DNA from: Bacillota bacterium
GTDB lineage: Bacteria > Bacillota > Clostridia > Peptostreptococcales > Acidaminobacteraceae
Reading direction: 5' to 3'
Length of the DNA: 10,047 nucleotides
NCBI GenBank assembly: GCA_030529205.1
Contig: JAUMXJ010000017.1
Span: forward strand, 1,799-11,845
Below are positions 7,396 through 10,047 of the stretch, piece by piece (position 1 is the first letter of the stretch; the number at the start of each line of letters is the position of its first letter). The translations under genes and the position numbers were made by a program. The notes beneath the pieces were generated by a model. The model was not told the origin of the DNA. It did not search any database and worked only from the letters and a program-made list of their open reading frames with translations.

Positions 7396-7432
7396 AAAAA
7401 AAGCCCTCACCGCACCATGCGATGAAGGCTTT
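7396..7432 (-). terminator. Rho-independent terminator of the aminopeptidase operon
   Basis: On the minus strand AAAGCCTTCATCGC (7432-7419) pairs fully with GCGGTGAGGGCTTT (7413-7400), giving a 14-bp stem with two G-U pairs and an ATGGT loop. The T tract continues to 7396. It begins 25 bases after the leucyl aminopeptidase stop. This is the strongest hairpin in the window, and it should separate the operon from the DUF2161-like gene. Confidence 0.92.
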
Positions 7433-7457
7433 GTCAAATGGTACTTTCGATTAAAAC

Positions 7458-8894
7458 CTACTCTTGGTCTCTTTCTCTCTTTGCAAGGTAAATCAACGGA
7501 CGAACAGCCGCACCGGTCGCTCCTTTTTCAAAGTATGCTCCCGCTTTTCCTGCAAATGCCGGTCCTGCAATGTCGAGGTGTACCCAAGGTGTTTCCCCGA
7601 CAAATTCGCCGATGAAGAGGCCCGCCGCCTGCATACCCGGAGCCGCACTGTTTGTCAGATCCGCATTTTCGTGCTTGAGTGCTTCTTTGTACTCATCAAA
7701 TACAGGCATTCTCCAAATCTTTTCAAATGCTTTGTCAAAGGACTTCTTCACATTTTTGTAGAAAGCGTCATTGTTGGTGACAGTTGCGGTAACGCTCGAT
7801 CCGAGTGCACGAATCGCAGCACCGGTCAATGTCGCGACGTCGACAAGCTTGGTCACTTTTTCTTCCTGCAGAATATAGGTCACCGCATCAACCAGAGTGA
7901 GTCTTCCCTCCGCATCGGTATTGGCGATGAAAATGGTCTTTCCGCCCATTGAGCCGATGATATCGCCCGGCTTGTACGAGTTTCCGGAGATCATATTTTC
8001 ACAAGCGGCAACAACGGCAGTCACGTTGACTTTCAGTCCGAGTCTTGCAATACCCACGATTGCACCGATTACTGCGCCCGCACCGCCCATGTCGCATTTC
8101 ATGGTGAGCATTCCTTCTGTCGGCTTGATGGAGAGTCCGCCGGAATCATACGTGAGACCCTTTCCGACATAACCGATGGTTTCTTTGGAATCCGGATTTC
8201 CTCTGTATCTCATAATGATCAGTCTCGGTTCATTGCTTGAAGCCTGTGCAACCGCAAGGAACGCTTTCATTCCGAGGCTTTCGATATCGTCCTTATCCTT
8301 GATTGCAACGTCGATTCCGTATTTTTCGCATTCCTCTTTCGCCAAAGAAGCGAGTTTCCCCGGAGTCAGTACATTTGCAGGCATATCCACGAGCATTCTC
8401 GCAAACACATTGGATTCCCCGAGGACGACCCCTTCTTCAAACGCCTTCTCATCCGCTTCAAAGCCTTTAAAATAAAGATTCTTTACAGTGGAAGGTTTTG
8501 CATCGGATTTGTACTCGTCGAATCGATAATCCGCCAAGGTGAAAATTTCGCCCAGCTCCCTGGAGAGCTTTTTAAATCCGGAGCTTACATTTTCAAAATT
8601 GAAGCCGATATTGACCGCTTTTCTGCCCTTGAGATAACGATATGCTTTTGCAAGTGCTCCGAACAGCTTTTCATCCATTTTTTCAGCACCGCCGACAAAT
8701 ACGAGATCGTAGTACTTTCCGTCACGAACGAGGACGGTTGTCGCCATTTCTCCCGACTTTCCTTCAAACAGTTTTCTATCCTTCAAAGCCTCCAATTCTT
8801 TGGAAACACAGGAACACACATCTGCATCTTTTGCTACGAGATATACGAGCGAGTCGATTTCATCCCATTTCCAGTCGTAAAATTTCTTATTCAT
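7458..8894 (-). CDS. pepA: Leucyl aminopeptidase (cytosol aminopeptidase, M17)
   Basis: M17 peptidases are cytoplasmic two-metal enzymes, usually hexamers, that remove N-terminal residues, favouring leucine, from short peptides. Counting from ATG 8894 the protein has 478 residues, the usual family size. The divergent N-terminal domain covers about 1-155 and the catalytic domain the rest. The signature NTDAEGRL lies at 325-332. Predicted metal ligands are K245, D250, D268, D327 and E329, with catalytic K257 and R331, all present, so it should be active. A longer reading from ATG 8918 adds eight residues, but that codon lies inside the upstream gene and lacks an SD; ATG 8894 has GGAGG four bases upstream. 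The start is 11 bases after the Xaa-Pro aminopeptidase stop, so the two are surely co-transcribed, and a strong terminator follows. The family is certain; the symbol is by analogy, and peptide preference is not readable from sequence. Confidence 0.95.
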   Translation of the reverse strand: MNKKFYDWKWDEIDSLVYLVAKDADVCSCVSKELEALKDRKLFEGKSGEMATTVLVRDGKYYDLVFVGGAEKMDEKLFGALAKAYRYLKGRKAVNIGFNFENVSSGFKKLSRELGEIFTLADYRFDEYKSDAKPSTVKNLYFKGFEADEKAFEEGVVLGESNVFARMLVDMPANVLTPGKLASLAKEECEKYGIDVAIKDKDDIESLGMKAFLAVAQASSNEPRLIIMRYRGNPDSKETIGYVGKGLTYDSGGLSIKPTEGMLTMKCDMGGAGAVIGAIVGIARLGLKVNVTAVVAACENMISGNSYKPGDIIGSMGGKTIFIANTDAEGRLTLVDAVTYILQEEKVTKLVDVATLTGAAIRALGSSVTATVTNNDAFYKNVKKSFDKAFEKIWRMPVFDEYKEALKHENADLTNSAAPGMQAAGLFIGEFVGETPWVHLDIAGPAFAGKAGAYFEKGATGAAVRPLIYLAKRERDQE

Positions 8895-8898
8895 AATA

Positions 8899-8903
8899 CC
8901 TCC
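8899..8903 (-). promoter_or_regulatory. Ribosome binding site deciding the leucyl aminopeptidase start
   Basis: GGAGG on the minus strand lies four bases before ATG 8894 and directly after the TAA of the upstream gene (8908-8906). The alternative ATG at 8918 has only AT-rich sequence and the upstream coding region before it. This fixes the shorter start and suggests coupled translation with the upstream gene. Confidence 0.85.
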
Positions 8904-8905
8904 AT

Positions 8906-10047
8906 TTATTTTTTGCATTTTGTCTTTGTAGAACCGCGTTTTTTCTTGGCTTCCGCCATAATTTTTTCGATTTCATCCGGCAACTTCGGAATATCGATTG
9001 ACAAGTTCTCGTTTCCGTTTTTCGTAATCAGAATATCGTCTTCAATACGGATGCCGATTCCCTCTTCCGCGACATAAAGCCCCGGCTCGAGCGTGATGAC
9101 CATTCCTTCCTTCAGCTCGATATCTCTCGCTCCCACATCGTGGACGTCCAATCCGAGGTAGTGTCCGACACCGTGATAGTAGTATTTCCAAAGTTCTTCG
9201 TCCGTTTTCGCAAGCCCGATTTTTTTCAGATTCTTGAGGAAGGACTCTCGGCATCTCTTATTGAGTTCCGAGAACATGGTGCCCGGCTTCATAATTTCGA
9301 GGACATCCTCCTGCGCCTTCAAAACAATCTCATACAGCTCACGCTGACGCTTTGTGAACTTGCCGTTGACCGGGAAGGTTCTCGAGATGTCGGCCGCATA
9401 CTCCTTGTACTCCGAGCCGAGATCCATCAGGACAAGCGTCCCGTCCTTCATCACATTGTCATTGGTGACATAGTGCAGAATCACGCCGTTTTCCCCCGAA
9501 GCCGCAATGGTTTCAAAGGAGTTCTTCTCACCCCTTTTCTTCAGCTGGTAGAGGAATTCCGCCTCAAGTTCATATTCCATCATTCCCGGCTCGCACACCT
9601 CGTAAAGTCTGCGAATGCCGATATTGGTGATTTCAATCGCCTTTCTCATCTGCTCGATTTCATGCTTGTCCTTGATGACGCGCATTTCAGCAATTTTTGT
9701 GCTAATACTTCCGATCAGTACCTGCGGATATTTTTGCTGAACGGTATGGGCGAATTCTTCCTCGAGCCTGATGCGATCATCCCACCTGTAGCGTGCGATG
9801 TCGAGCATCAAACGATCAATTTTCCCGTTCTGGATCTGTCCGTTCAACCAGGTGTTAAAGTTTTCCGTATAATCGACAACTTTGATTCCCGAAATCTCCA
9901 TTGCCTGTTCTTTCGTCAACTTTCTTCCCACCCACTTTTCAATATCATAGTTGGGCTTTTCAATGAAAAGTCTGATTTCCGTACCTTTATCGGTTACACT
10001 GATCGCAACTCTGTAGTCTTCACAACTCAGTCCCGTATAGTAAAAGA
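8906..10047 (-). CDS. pepP: Xaa-Pro aminopeptidase (M24B), N-terminus beyond window
   Basis: Aminopeptidase P removes an N-terminal residue preceding proline, which most other aminopeptidases cannot do; it is a cytoplasmic two-manganese enzyme. The frame is open to the right edge, giving 379 visible residues. The start FYYTGLSCEDYRVAISV resembles the family's N-terminal domain some way in, so perhaps 30-60 residues are missing; the GTG at 9931 is internal. In visible numbering the pita-bread domain starts near 125, with metal ligands D208, D219, H295 (in HGVGHYLGLDVHD), E320 (in LEPGLY) and E335 (in IRIEDD). All are present, so the enzyme should be active. The C-terminus is a Lys-rich tail. 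It is the visible upstream member of an operon with leucyl aminopeptidase, and both act on the same pool of short peptides. Its promoter lies outside the window. Prolidase is the main alternative, but the N-terminal domain favours aminopeptidase P. Confidence 0.94.
   Translation of the reverse strand, partial: FYYTGLSCEDYRVAISVTDKGTEIRLFIEKPNYDIEKWVGRKLTKEQAMEISGIKVVDYTENFNTWLNGQIQNGKIDRLMLDIARYRWDDRIRLEEEFAHTVQQKYPQVLIGSISTKIAEMRVIKDKHEIEQMRKAIEITNIGIRRLYEVCEPGMMEYELEAEFLYQLKKRGEKNSFETIAASGENGVILHYVTNDNVMKDGTLVLMDLGSEYKEYAADISRTFPVNGKFTKRQRELYEIVLKAQEDVLEIMKPGTMFSELNKRCRESFLKNLKKIGLAKTDEELWKYYYHGVGHYLGLDVHDVGARDIELKEGMVITLEPGLYVAEEGIGIRIEDDILITKNGNENLSIDIPKLPDEIEKIMAEAKKKRGSTKTKCKK

Noticed and set aside
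8895..8918. Eight-residue N-terminal extension of the leucyl aminopeptidase from ATG 8918
   Set aside because: It overlaps the end of the Xaa-Pro aminopeptidase gene and has no SD, while ATG 8894 has GGAGG.
9929..9931. GTG at 9931 as start of the Xaa-Pro aminopeptidase
   Set aside because: The frame stays open to the window edge and the 38 residues before it match the family's N-terminal domain.

Overview
The window looks like chromosomal DNA from a Bacillota bacterium, most likely a clostridial anaerobe of middling GC. The grounds are strong AGGAGG-type ribosome binding sites, a near-consensus sigma-A promoter, U-tailed hairpin terminators, and a giant kinase-like/ATPase/TPR/GGDEF signalling protein. 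The genus cannot be fixed from the sequence. I see no rRNA, tRNA, CRISPR array, insertion sequence or phage gene.

Left half (1-4903, minus strand): one open frame of at least 1634 codons runs off the left edge. Its order is an N-terminal protein-kinase fold, a P-loop STAND-type ATPase, a long TPR-like helical region, a GAF-like region and a GGDEF diguanylate cyclase. The kinase fold has lost both catalytic aspartates (HRD reads YKY, DFG reads NLA), so it is probably a pseudokinase. The cyclase keeps GGEEF and an RxxD inhibitory site. I infer a large ligand- or protein-responsive switch whose output is cyclic di-GMP.

Centre (4904-6532): a 107-bp divergent intergenic region carries an excellent promoter for a plus-strand pair, a membrane-anchored coiled-coil M23 peptidoglycan endopeptidase followed by a bactofilin. 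The pair ends at a clear intrinsic terminator. The association suggests a cell-shape or localized wall-remodelling unit. The promoter sits so close to the peptidase ATG that the transcript should be leaderless or nearly so.

Right (6533-10047, minus strand): a peptidase operon enters from the right edge. It holds an Xaa-Pro aminopeptidase (M24B, 5' end cut off) and a leucyl aminopeptidase (M17), and it ends at a 14-bp-stem terminator. Just beyond is a DUF2161-type protein with a PD-(D/E)XK nuclease-like core, convergent with the bactofilin gene. Its first codon lies almost on the terminator, so its true start and promoter are uncertain. The two aminopeptidases together fit cytoplasmic peptide breakdown.

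Coding density is high, and no stretch over 300 bases lacks a gene.
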